DNA of 64,000 nucleotides, from contig OY782760.1 in assembly GCA_963678205.1 (NCBI GenBank), positions 2,914,001 to 2,978,000 of the forward strand, written 5' to 3'. Origin of the DNA: G963556115 sp963678205 (GTDB lineage Bacteria > Planctomycetota > SZUA-567). Positions 17,418 through 26,492 of this stretch are shown here, piece after piece (the stretch's first letter is position 1; every line of letters begins with the position of its first letter). The notes beneath the pieces were generated by a model. The model saw nothing but the letters and a program-made list of their open reading frames with translations, was not told where the DNA came from and made no database searches. Position numbers and translations under genes: made by a program.

Positions 17418-19724
17418 CTAAAATTTCCCAAACTCATCATCATCAAGTTTTATCTCTTCAGATGGTGCAATCATCCGGGCATTATGTGGTATTGTTTTAG
17501 CCCCCCAATTACGATCAGAATTATCGGTACTTTCAGCAATCACGTTTGAATTTTTTACAACAGGTTCAGCCTCAACGTTATGCTCTTCAGTTTTCCTTAG
17601 AGTAAATCTTGAGAACATATTCTTAAGTTCAACTGCCTGATGAGCCATGTTCTCAGACGCGCTAGCAGTTTCTTCTGCACTTGCTGTGTTCTGATGAGTA
17701 ACCTTTTCTATTTGATCCAACCCATTATTTATTTGAGCAAGAGCATTTGCCTGCTGTGAAGAAGCATTTGATATATCTCGAATCAGTTCATTATTCTTTT
17801 CGGCATTGACTGTAATTTCAGAAAGAGCTTCAGCTGTATGCTCACAGATATCAACACCTTGAACAATCTCTTTATTAGATCTTTCAATCAACTCTGCAGT
17901 TTCAGCAGCCGCTTTAGCTGATCTTGCAGCTAGATTTCTAACCTCTTCCGCTACAACAGCAAACCCTTTACCATGAGTACCTGCTCTAGCAGCCTCAACA
18001 GCAGCATTAAGGGCGAGTAAGTTTGTCTGGAACGCAATATCATCAATTGATTTAATTACCTTCTGAGTAAGCTCACCATTCTTAGAAATTTGCTCCATGG
18101 ACTTTCGCATATTATCCATGCGCGTCTGACCTATTTCCGCTGCTTTAGCAACAGTACTTGCAAAGGTATTAGCTTGAGTAGCATGTTCCGCGTTAACATT
18201 GGTCTGACTTGCAATTTCCGTCATAGATGATTTTATCTCTTGCAGTGCTGCCGCCTGCTCAGTTGCCCCCTGAGAGAGTGATGTACTTGCAGCAGAGACT
18301 TCCCTTGTTGAAGCAAAAACCTTTAAAATATCTTCACTTATAGTACTCAATACACCGTTAAGCCTATCTACCATTTCAGCGAAAGCTTTACCAAGCCTGT
18401 CTTTTTCTGAAAGCAAGTGAACATCAACATCTAGATTTCCACCAGCAATTTGTTCTGCAAGCTCAACTTTGCGGCGAAATTCTTCAGTCATACCATTCAA
18501 TGACGCAGCCATATGCCCAAGTTCATCCTTACCTTCATAAAAATCAACATCAAGATCACCAACAGCAATTTTTTCAACTCCTGCAATTGCAGCATAAATT
18601 GGTCTAAGAAGACTTCTAGCAACTAGATAAACAACAATCGCTATAGAAATCAAAACAACAATCAGTATAATAATAGCAATAGTGACTGTGTCCTTGACCA
18701 TAACTCTCAGTTCTTCAACAGATTTATTAAAGTTAGCTGCCTCAGCCTGCGTTAACTCTATACTCCTAACAGAAATATTATTTGCCAACTCACCAAGCCT
18801 ATCTAGAATATTTCTAGTTTTATCAAATTGTTCTAATGCAGATTTATTAACAACTTCAAGTTGCTTATCAAGAAGACTTATCTCTTTATTTGACTCAACA
18901 GCTTTTCTACTTGCTTTACTCCAGATCGCATAATATTTTTTAAACTGATCATACTGCTCAAGCATATCCCTATCAAAGAGCTTGCTGGCTTTTTCCATTC
19001 TGTCACCAACCTGCTTAATATTAGCAGCGTTCTCTTCATCATACAACTTAAGTTTATCCACATCGTTAGTCAAACCTGTCTCTATCTCAAAGACTTGAGC
19101 CTGATAAGCATCACGGTCAGCATTAAGAACCAGAGCAATTACCTCGAATAAAACCTTACCAGTTTCAGAATTCTCTGAAACCTTTTTCTCTATCTGCTCG
19201 GTAATTACATCCATAAATGGTCTCATCGTATTAAATGCGCTCAGTGCTGCTGCAGCAGATTCTAAAAGATTTGTATGTAAAGCACTTCTTTTTTTCGCAA
19301 GATCAATTGAATGAGTGCTAGCCTCTTTCCACTTTGGAAATGCTTCCTGAAACTCTTTCAAGACACTATCAGTCTCATCACTGAAATTTTCAGCTGCTTT
19401 CACTGCTCTATCCAGCACCTGCTTAATATTCTCATCACTACTTGCAGCTTCTTCATTGATAGCGGCCAAATCATTGGTATTTCCTGCTTTTAACCTCGCA
19501 ACATATGCCTGATAAGCATCTCTATCTGCATTGAGCACCATAGAAAGACTCTGTCTTGACTTCTCAATTGTTGGGATAGTACTATCAACCTTATCAAAGG
19601 CTCGTACCAGCTTATCACCACTGCTTACTACATTCTGAATTATCCAGGCAAATATACCAGACAAAACAACCAGTGAAATAATTGCGATGCCTCCAAGTAT
19701 GCCAATTTTATTTTTAATTTTCAT
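17418..19724 (-). CDS. methyl-accepting chemotaxis protein with duplicated helical sensor
   Basis: Membrane chemoreceptor that signals through CheW/CheA. The start chosen is the ATG at 19724 (MKIKNKIGIL), which follows AAAGGTG; the frame runs open to 19766. It has a first membrane helix at about residues 8-30, a periplasmic helical sensor to about 355, a second helix (TIAIIILIVVLISIAIVVYL), HAMP repeats and a signalling tip with FQTNLLALNAAVEAARAG and EVRNLAARSAKAA. The sensor is internally repeated: LNADRDAYQA occurs at residues 64-73 and again at 200-209. It lies 134 bp after cheW. Confidence 0.94.
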   Translation of the reverse strand: MKIKNKIGILGGIAIISLVVLSGIFAWIIQNVVSSGDKLVRAFDKVDSTIPTIEKSRQSLSMVLNADRDAYQAYVARLKAGNTNDLAAINEEAASSDENIKQVLDRAVKAAENFSDETDSVLKEFQEAFPKWKEASTHSIDLAKKRSALHTNLLESAAAALSAFNTMRPFMDVITEQIEKKVSENSETGKVLFEVIALVLNADRDAYQAQVFEIETGLTNDVDKLKLYDEENAANIKQVGDRMEKASKLFDRDMLEQYDQFKKYYAIWSKASRKAVESNKEISLLDKQLEVVNKSALEQFDKTRNILDRLGELANNISVRSIELTQAEAANFNKSVEELRVMVKDTVTIAIIILIVVLISIAIVVYLVARSLLRPIYAAIAGVEKIAVGDLDVDFYEGKDELGHMAASLNGMTEEFRRKVELAEQIAGGNLDVDVHLLSEKDRLGKAFAEMVDRLNGVLSTISEDILKVFASTREVSAASTSLSQGATEQAAALQEIKSSMTEIASQTNVNAEHATQANTFASTVAKAAEIGQTRMDNMRKSMEQISKNGELTQKVIKSIDDIAFQTNLLALNAAVEAARAGTHGKGFAVVAEEVRNLAARSAKAAAETAELIERSNKEIVQGVDICEHTAEALSEITVNAEKNNELIRDISNASSQQANALAQINNGLDQIEKVTHQNTASAEETASASENMAHQAVELKNMFSRFTLRKTEEHNVEAEPVVKNSNVIAESTDNSDRNWGAKTIPHNARMIAPSEEIKLDDDEFGKF

Positions 19725-19857
19725 ATTGAACACCTTTATATTTGCTAAAGACAAATCACAAAACACCCAATTGATTTACAAAATTTCACAACAATACACA
19801 CTCATCTTTTAAAAAATAAAAGATGCACAAAAAATTATAGTTCCTAAAAGACTACAA

Positions 19858-20364
19858 CTATCCTAACTGATTCAATTCTTCGTCATAAAGTAGCTTCTCA
19901 CCATCAAGCAAAATTTTAACATCATCACCAATCTTACCAAGTCCTTTAATATACTGAGAACTCCTTGCTTTGGCAATTTTAGGTGGAGCAGAGATAAGGT
20001 CTTTTTCAATAGTCATTACTTCACTTACAGTATCTACAACTAAACCCAACTGTATATCATTTATATTAACAACAACGATACATGTTCTTTCGTCATAGTC
20101 CTTATTTTCCATACCAAATTTAAGTCTCATATCCACAACCGGGATAACCTGCCCTCTAAGGTTAACCACACCTTTCACAAAACTCGGCATATCGGGAACT
20201 TCTGTAATATTTTGAATACCCACAATTTCAGTTACATACCCGATACCCACACCATACACTTCAGCCCCCAGATGGAACGTAAGATACATATCATCGATAG
20301 TTTCGTCATCAATTAAATCATTATCCAAATCAGTACTAATATTTTTCACGTTGCCTGCAGACAT
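19858..20364 (-). CDS. cheW: chemotaxis coupling protein CheW
   Basis: Adaptor linking chemoreceptors to the CheA kinase. The single CheW domain starts near residue 27 (MYLTFHLGAEVYGVGIGYVTEIV), with the diagnostic VVNLRGQVIPVVDMRLKFGM and the GLVVDTVSEVM segment. An acidic N-terminal extension of about 25 residues precedes it. Total 168 residues. It is immediately upstream of the chemoreceptor gene. cheA, cheY, cheB and cheR are not in the window. Confidence 0.94.
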   Translation of the reverse strand: MSAGNVKNISTDLDNDLIDDETIDDMYLTFHLGAEVYGVGIGYVTEIVGIQNITEVPDMPSFVKGVVNLRGQVIPVVDMRLKFGMENKDYDERTCIVVVNINDIQLGLVVDTVSEVMTIEKDLISAPPKIAKARSSQYIKGLGKIGDDVKILLDGEKLLYDEELNQLG

Positions 20365-20604
20365 TTTATTCTCCTTATCTACGCTCTATATTACTATTTA
20401 TTACGTAAAATAATAAATCCCTCACTATTTTACAAATCTTCTATACTTAATGTAGCTCTTTAATTTCTTTTTTTCAAATATTATATCCAAAAAAAACTTA
20501 TAATTATTATATTTTACAAAATATCGATTTATACATCCGTAAACTGATTCACCTCATATTTATTGATTTAACAAAAAATAAAATATATTTAATAACAAAT
20601 GTTA

Positions 20605-21867
20605 CTATTTTTTTATTATTGGGACAAAAACTAACACTCCCCAAAAAACTATTGCCGCAGCAAAAATTGTAACCACAGGATAGCCCCATATATGAGCAAT
20701 AAAACCAGCTGCAAAAGCTGCAATAACACTTGACAATGCGGTTACAGCATTGAACAATCCCAGCCCCTCACCTTGTCCAAATGGAGTCAATTCACTCGCT
20801 AAAGCAGTTCCTCCTACAATAAGCGGAGACCAAGCAATTGGAATCATAGCAAATGCAAGTGGAACCAGAACATTCCACTCCTCTTTACCTATATAACATA
20901 ATATAGCAAGCCCAGCTAAAGAAAAAAACAGCATAGCAACACCAATCAACACCACCCAAGAATTACCTATTTTTTTCCCTAAATTTCCTGAAGGAGCATA
21001 CACAAAAGCCCCAATAGTAGCAAACACTGCATAATAGGTAGAAGATAATCCAGCTGAAATATTATATGATTTATCCATCAATAATGGATATAAATTCATA
21101 AACATCCACATTCCCAGTGTCACCAGAAACCAGCTAAGCAAATACAGACCAAACCTGCCTTTAATTTTTTTTAAAAAATCTCTTAATGCTATTCTAGTAA
21201 TTAGCTGATAACGATGAAATGGTGAAAAGACAGACTTCGTACGCCGAGAAAAATGATGATGAATATGAAGCTGCGCATGAGCAAAAGATATCCCATTAAT
21301 ATTGGGCACAGTGAAACAACTTATTATAAATCCCGGCAACATTAGCAAACCCGCGAATACCATACCACTACTGGCATGAGAAGCAAATAAAGCAGCTGCA
21401 AACAACCCAAGAGCTTGACCAGTTCCATAAAATGTCTGTAGCCATCCTATACGCTGATCCCATTCTTCATGAGGGGTAACTTCAACAATATACATTGCTG
21501 AAATAGTATTACCAGCACCAGCACTCAGCCCAATGACAAGTGATAGCAAAAACCAAGCAGTCACATTCTGGGCAAAGACAAAACCAATAACACTCCCCCC
21601 CATAACAAGATAGCTTAGCAGGTACAAACTCTTATATAGTTTATACTTATCTGCAAATATCCCAAATATCGGAGAGGCCAACTGCCCCAGATAAAACGCT
21701 GCAACAATAACTCCTACCTCAAAGGCTCCGCAACTACCTCCTGTAATAATAGGTATAAGTATCGGCGCCAGTCCTAAAACAATTGCTCCCTGTAGTAAAA
21801 ACCCCCAATACCACTTTGCTATATATCTAGAATTTATAATACTGATCATACAATAATTATTTCCCAT
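20605..21867 (-). CDS. major facilitator superfamily transporter
   Basis: Twelve-helix permease of the inner membrane. The N-terminal half holds YLGQLASPIFGIFADKYKLY, the MFS loop 2-3 motif. Helices 6 and 7 are joined by a His-rich, basic cytoplasmic loop (AQLHIHHHFSRRTKSVFS). The 420-residue reading overlaps the transferase gene by 11 bases; a second ATG at 21849 is an alternative start. It is the last gene of the radical SAM operon, so it probably exports that pathway's product or imports its substrate. Substrate unknown. Confidence 0.85.
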   Translation of the reverse strand: MGNNYCMISIINSRYIAKWYWGFLLQGAIVLGLAPILIPIITGGSCGAFEVGVIVAAFYLGQLASPIFGIFADKYKLYKSLYLLSYLVMGGSVIGFVFAQNVTAWFLLSLVIGLSAGAGNTISAMYIVEVTPHEEWDQRIGWLQTFYGTGQALGLFAAALFASHASSGMVFAGLLMLPGFIISCFTVPNINGISFAHAQLHIHHHFSRRTKSVFSPFHRYQLITRIALRDFLKKIKGRFGLYLLSWFLVTLGMWMFMNLYPLLMDKSYNISAGLSSTYYAVFATIGAFVYAPSGNLGKKIGNSWVVLIGVAMLFFSLAGLAILCYIGKEEWNVLVPLAFAMIPIAWSPLIVGGTALASELTPFGQGEGLGLFNAVTALSSVIAAFAAGFIAHIWGYPVVTIFAAAIVFWGVLVFVPIIKK

Positions 21868-23155
21868 CTTTCTTATTTTTCAAAATATACCAAAGAGGAT
21901 TCGTTCCTTGCCTGTAGGCTTCACTCAGTCTACTAAAATCCCGCCCCAACCAAGCTAACAACAGTATAATTTGATTATAAACTGTTGTTTTAAATACTCC
22001 TAATTTAACCCAACGACGTGCTGAAATCAGTACATTCAATCCAACCTGCACAACAGGCCCGGATTTTCTGAATTCTTTAACTAAGAGTAAGTCCTCCATA
22101 ATCGGTACATCTTGATATTTACCCAAACTCATGAATTCATCACGTCTTATAAATAAAGCCTGATCACCATAAGGCTTTTTAAAAAGTTTTGATCTTACCC
22201 ACACCAGCTTTTCAATAACCCATATCCAAGGTATCCGCTCTCTAACCTGAAGCCCAAAGCAACCTAAAAATCTAGTATACTTTGAATTAATATTACGGAC
22301 ACAGATATCCCACCCAGGCAATAATTCTGAGTCAGCATGCAAAAACAATATTATTTCAGCAGATGATTGTTGCACACCATAATTCATCTGCTCTGCTCTG
22401 GAAGATTTATGCTTAAATAATTTAGCTCCCTCCTCCTCAGCAAGTTTCAACGTATTATCAGTACTCCCTCCATCCACAACAATACACTCAACGTCAAATC
22501 CGGTTTGTACAGAAGAGATACACCTTACGATATTCACTTCTTCATTCAATGTCGGAATTACCACACAAATTTTTGCTGGTATATCCTCTTCAAAGTCCAC
22601 ATCACTCAGTATTTTAACCAACTTATATGAATCAGCCTTTTCAAGAGTTTCAGCCAAAACGCCCTCCTCACCCCATTCAATCCCATGAAAAAACTCCGCT
22701 ATATAAGTACTCAATCCTATCATATAATACCCGCCATCTGTTGCAGGTCCAAATACACTATCAAAAATATTCAAAGCCGCAAAACAAGCTGAAATATTAT
22801 TCACTCTGTTATCAGGAGCATCACACCCAAGGAGGACGACCTTTTTTGCCCCACTTTTAAAGGCATTAATAAAAGCATTGGACATACGCTCTCCAATATC
22901 ACCTCCTATCTGCTCTGAATATCTATATTCAGTTCCCAGCCACCCCTGAAACTCCCTAAGCTCACCTCCGCAATATGAAATCACAATGTTGTTTGTATAG
23001 CGGCTTGCTTCACGAAGAGTAAACTCTGTCATAAGTTTTTGAAGATTTGCAGCCCCTTCAGCTCCCAGTGCCGGGATAAGTCTTGTTTTAGATTGACCTG
23101 CTCTAGGAAACCGGGAAAAAATAATAATAACCTCTTCAGCATTATCCTCACCCAT
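21857..23155 (-). CDS. fused nucleotidyl/glycosyl transferase (TIGR04282-TIGR04283-like)
   Basis: Two GT-A-fold enzymes in one chain. Residues about 1-195 resemble the CofC-like transferase family TIGR04282 (IIIFSRFPRAGQSKTRLIP, GGDIGERMSNAF, VVLLGCDAPD, FGPATDGGYYMIGL). Residues about 200-420 resemble the family-2 glycosyltransferase TIGR04283 (CVVIPTLNEEVNIVRCISSV, VVDGGSTDNTLKLA, FLHADSELLPGWD, PYGDQALFIRRDEF). Both are named for association with rSAM/selenodomain or arsenosugar loci. The ATG at 23155 overlaps the upstream stop as TAATG; an earlier ATG at 23179 is less likely. Confidence 0.88.
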   Translation of the reverse strand: MGEDNAEEVIIIFSRFPRAGQSKTRLIPALGAEGAANLQKLMTEFTLREASRYTNNIVISYCGGELREFQGWLGTEYRYSEQIGGDIGERMSNAFINAFKSGAKKVVLLGCDAPDNRVNNISACFAALNIFDSVFGPATDGGYYMIGLSTYIAEFFHGIEWGEEGVLAETLEKADSYKLVKILSDVDFEEDIPAKICVVIPTLNEEVNIVRCISSVQTGFDVECIVVDGGSTDNTLKLAEEEGAKLFKHKSSRAEQMNYGVQQSSAEIILFLHADSELLPGWDICVRNINSKYTRFLGCFGLQVRERIPWIWVIEKLVWVRSKLFKKPYGDQALFIRRDEFMSLGKYQDVPIMEDLLLVKEFRKSGPVVQVGLNVLISARRWVKLGVFKTTVYNQIILLLAWLGRDFSRLSEAYRQGTNPLWYILKNKKDGK

Positions 23156-24669
23156 TATCTCTGAATCCTCAACCACCATGCCAGTAACATTTTAACAAAT
23201 GGCGTCAGCCTAGATTTGCTGAACTCTCCTGCAATACGTTTAATACTTTCAGCCTGAGTAGGATACGGATGTATCACTCCTGACAGTTTCCTCAGCCCAA
23301 CACCACATGTAATACACATTGTTATCTCACTGATCATTTCACCAGCGTGGCTGGCAACAACTGTTGCCCCAAGAATTTTATCACACCCTTTCTTTACCAT
23401 TACTTTTACAAAGCCGTTATCTTCACCGTCAACAATTGCTCTATCAACCCTGCTTAAGTCAACTTTATAATACTCAAAATCCAACCCAAGATTTATTGCA
23501 TCCTGCTCATACATACCGACATGAGCGACTTCAGGATCTGTAAATATCGTCCAAGGCATTACAAGATCACTTAGTTTTTTCTTACCTTTAAACAAAGCAT
23601 TTTGAACAACAATTTGCGCTGCAGCATCAGCAGCATGAGTAAATTTCCACTTCATGCAACAATCTCCAGCTGCATAAATACGCTTATTTGAAGTCTGCAA
23701 AAAATCATCAACTAAGACACCTCTTTTAATGTCATACTCTACCCCAGCATTCTCAAGACCCAATTTTTCAACATTGGGTTTTCTACCCACTCCAATAAAA
23801 ATAGCACCTGCAGTAATCTCTACCTCTCTATCTTCATTTTTAATCAATATTGTTTTTTTACTATCTTTATTCTCAACTCTTATAATCTTTGAATTTAAAT
23901 AAAGACCTATTCTTTCATCTAAAAATACTTTATGTATAATATCAGTAGCATCTGGATCCTCACGAGGTAATAGTCCCCCCCTCTGAATAATAGTCACATC
24001 TGTTCCCAGACGAGAGAAAGCCTGAGCCAGCTCACACCCTATTGGTCCTCCTCCAATAAAGACCAGTTTACTTGGTAATTCAGTCAATTCAAAAATTGTC
24101 TCATTCGTATAATACTCTAAACTATCCAAACCATCAATCTCAGGTATAGCAGCTCTCGCTCCAGTTGCAATAACAGCTTTTTTAAATCTGATAATTTTTG
24201 AACCCACAGATATGGTTCTATTATCAAGAAAAGATGCTTCACCTAAAAAAACATCCACCCCAAGCTTCGAGAATTTCGCAACAGAGTCATTTTTACTGAT
24301 TCGAGCTCTATTACATCTTAAACGCTCCATAACACGTGAAAAATCGCCGTTTGAAATTTCACCTACAGTCAAACCAAAATTATCTGCATTCATTATTTCA
24401 TAAGCCGCTCGTGCAGAACGTATCAGACTCTTAGATGGGACACAACCATAATTCAAACAATCTCCACCGAGCAAATTCCTCTCAATAAGTGCTACGCTTC
24501 CTCCAAGAGTAGAGGCAATAATAGAAGAAATAAGTCCTGAAGCACCAGCTCCAATTACAACAAGGTTATACATATCTTTTGGTTGAGGATTTTCCCAACC
24601 AACTGGATGAACATTTCCTACCAGTTCCTGATTATATCTATCTTCCGGTTTTATAATAAAATCACTCAT
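23155..24669 (-). CDS. FAD-dependent pyridine nucleotide-disulphide oxidoreductase, mercuric-reductase-like
   Basis: Class I flavoprotein disulphide reductase. The FAD-binding motif VVIGAGASGL lies near residue 38 and the redox pair is Cys71-Cys76 in GGDCLNYGCVPSK. The NAD(P)H domain motif FIGGGPIGCELAQAFSRLG and AAGDCCMKWKFTHAA follow. The catalytic His-Glu dyad is in HPYPTQAES. It has no N-terminal HMA domain and no C-terminal vicinal cysteines, so it is not a true mercuric reductase. It overlaps the TVP38 gene by eight bases; these two families are fused in some bacteria, which supports a shared function at the membrane. Confidence 0.9.
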   Translation of the reverse strand: MSDFIIKPEDRYNQELVGNVHPVGWENPQPKDMYNLVVIGAGASGLISSIIASTLGGSVALIERNLLGGDCLNYGCVPSKSLIRSARAAYEIMNADNFGLTVGEISNGDFSRVMERLRCNRARISKNDSVAKFSKLGVDVFLGEASFLDNRTISVGSKIIRFKKAVIATGARAAIPEIDGLDSLEYYTNETIFELTELPSKLVFIGGGPIGCELAQAFSRLGTDVTIIQRGGLLPREDPDATDIIHKVFLDERIGLYLNSKIIRVENKDSKKTILIKNEDREVEITAGAIFIGVGRKPNVEKLGLENAGVEYDIKRGVLVDDFLQTSNKRIYAAGDCCMKWKFTHAADAAAQIVVQNALFKGKKKLSDLVMPWTIFTDPEVAHVGMYEQDAINLGLDFEYYKVDLSRVDRAIVDGEDNGFVKVMVKKGCDKILGATVVASHAGEMISEITMCITCGVGLRKLSGVIHPYPTQAESIKRIAGEFSKSRLTPFVKMLLAWWLRIQR

Positions 24670-25270
24670 CCTCCTTCTCCTCCAACCTGCTTCTTGCTTT
24701 TTTTACAACTAAAGTCAGAGTTAAGACAATAATGACAAAAATTATAATCAACATCCATGGAATCTGTCCCTGATCTATTGCCGTTGTAATAGCGTCCGCC
24801 CCAACAACATATAGAACTGTTCCCGGCAACATACATAATGCTGACCAAAAAACATAAACCCAGAAAGGAACTTTTGTAAGCCCAAAACCAAAGTTCAATA
24901 AATTAAATGGAAACAATGGCACCAATCTGGTTATAGCTATAATAACAGCCCCATTTTTTTCAACAAGTAAATCAAGCTTATTAAACTTATCATTTTTTAA
25001 AAGAAGTGAGTATACAAAATCTCTTGCAATGTATCGCGAAATCAAAAAGCATATTGATGCCCCAATCGTCGCCCCAATAATCACAACAATTATTCCTAAA
25101 AATGATCCGAAAATTGCACCAGCCATAACAGTTAGAATAGACCCGGGAAGGATTAAAACAGTAGCAATGATATAAATGCCAATAAATATTAACGGAGCCA
25201 ATATTCCCTGACGTACCACCCATTCTTTTATATTAATAATTTCATTATCCAGATGAAAAAATCTAGACAT
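24662..25270 (-). CDS. TVP38/TMEM64 family membrane protein
   Basis: DedA-like integral membrane protein of the VTT/SNARE-associated family. Seen are LILPGSILTVMAGAIFGSFLGIIVVIIGATIGASICFLISRY (motif F/G-x-x-x-G region split across two helices), then LVPLFPFNLLNFGFGLTKVPF and a C-terminal membrane helix. The ATG at 25270 has only GGA nine bases upstream. The same frame stays open for about 85 bases further and would add a likely first membrane helix (see findings). It overlaps the flavoprotein gene and follows the radical SAM gene by 158 bp. Confidence 0.88.
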   Translation of the reverse strand: MSRFFHLDNEIINIKEWVVRQGILAPLIFIGIYIIATVLILPGSILTVMAGAIFGSFLGIIVVIIGATIGASICFLISRYIARDFVYSLLLKNDKFNKLDLLVEKNGAVIIAITRLVPLFPFNLLNFGFGLTKVPFWVYVFWSALCMLPGTVLYVVGADAITTAIDQGQIPWMLIIIFVIIVLTLTLVVKKARSRLEEKEDE

Positions 25271-25428
25271 AATAATAAATCCAACAAGAATGAATATACC
25301 TGCAACTGGTTTAAAATATTTTTTTACTATACGTCCTCCACTAATAGACCATGTTTACAAATAATTAAACTCTATTAATTAAAAATGAACTGATATATCA
25401 TAAACATTCTACAGCAAGCAAATCTAAT

Positions 25429-26334
25429 TTATTTTTCACTACATGAAGTTCCAGAAGAGAAACAGGCAAAACACCTGTGATGTCGCAACATAACCCGAGC
25501 CTTCATCGCTTCTTTCAGAGTATGACCAAGATTATACCCCGCATCATCATCAACAAGTGTACACGCATACACTCCGGTCTTTCCTGCAATTTTAATAATC
25601 ATTTTACTAAAGTTACACATAAATGCCTCTGTTTCTTCCACTGTTTTAGAGGTTGTCATACAATTTTCAGTTATTTGCGGAACATCTGGATGCGACTCTG
25701 GCGGTAATAAATCAGGAAATGATATAATACGTATGTCACCAGGAAGATTCGCAACAGCAAAAATATTTCGATATTTATCTTCAATCTCAGTGAAATTCTC
25801 ATCTTTCGCTGATTGTCTGGCTACAGACACATTGAATCCCAGATCATATAACATTTTCATTGCCTCAAGAGCCATTTTGAAATGCCCTGCGCCTCTATTT
25901 TTATCGTGCTCCTCAGGATCAGGATAATCCAGACTTACCCTGAAATCCAATGGATTTGGCATTAATGCTAATTTTCTTATACCCTCAAATTTATTCCTTA
26001 GCGGTTCAGTTGCATTTGTAAGTACTAGGCAAGGATTAAACTCAAGTGCATAGTTTAATATTTCAATAATACTAGAGTTAACAAAAGGCTCCCCACCAGT
26101 AAACGAAAACTTCTCTACTCCTAGCTCAATAGCTTCATCAATATAAGGTTTGACATCATTGAATGTTATTGAGTCAAGCCTTGTACTATTTGGGCCAGAA
26201 CCTTCAAGGCAGAATGGACAATTCAAATTACAAACGGTCCCTGTATGAAACCAGAGTTCATGTAATACCTGAGGTTGAATATAGCCTCTCGGATTACCCT
26301 CTGTAGTGTATAGCCATTCATCATGATTAATCAT
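25429..26334 (-). CDS. radical SAM protein, ArsS-like
   Basis: SAM-dependent radical enzyme with the 4Fe-4S motif C-x3-C-x2-C in GTVCNLNCPFCLEGSGP and the SAM-binding FSFTGGEPF. The C-terminal third carries further cysteines: FMCNFSK, GVYACTLVDD and the terminal CFACFSSGTSC. The order resembles the arsenosugar/selenodomain radical SAM family (TIGR04167), whose C-terminus also ends in a Cys-rich CxxC...SSC motif, but this is judged by eye. The stop is TAA, so no selenocysteine is implied at the end. A strong AGGAGG site lies five bases before ATG 26334. It heads the operon. Confidence 0.87.
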   Translation of the reverse strand: MINHDEWLYTTEGNPRGYIQPQVLHELWFHTGTVCNLNCPFCLEGSGPNSTRLDSITFNDVKPYIDEAIELGVEKFSFTGGEPFVNSSIIEILNYALEFNPCLVLTNATEPLRNKFEGIRKLALMPNPLDFRVSLDYPDPEEHDKNRGAGHFKMALEAMKMLYDLGFNVSVARQSAKDENFTEIEDKYRNIFAVANLPGDIRIISFPDLLPPESHPDVPQITENCMTTSKTVEETEAFMCNFSKMIIKIAGKTGVYACTLVDDDAGYNLGHTLKEAMKARVMLRHHRCFACFSSGTSCSEK

Positions 26335-26492
26335 GTGTACCTCCTCTTCAAGGTCATATAACGCAATAAATTATTCATTAAATGCTATGATATTGTGGAA
26401 GTACCGTTAACAAGATTAAAAATTAACAATACCAGCTGACATGAAACAGGCCGCAATATTTCAACACGTCTATTAGCGTAATAATCTTTTGT

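Noticed and set aside
19803..19825. Hairpin CATCTTTTA/TAAAAGATG between cheW and the chemoreceptor as a terminator
   Set aside because: The stem is A/T-rich with no T-run on the minus strand, so it is too weak to support termination.
25429..25470. Selenocysteine at the end of the radical SAM protein
   Set aside because: The terminal motif uses ordinary Cys codons and the stop is TAA, so no UGA readthrough is indicated.
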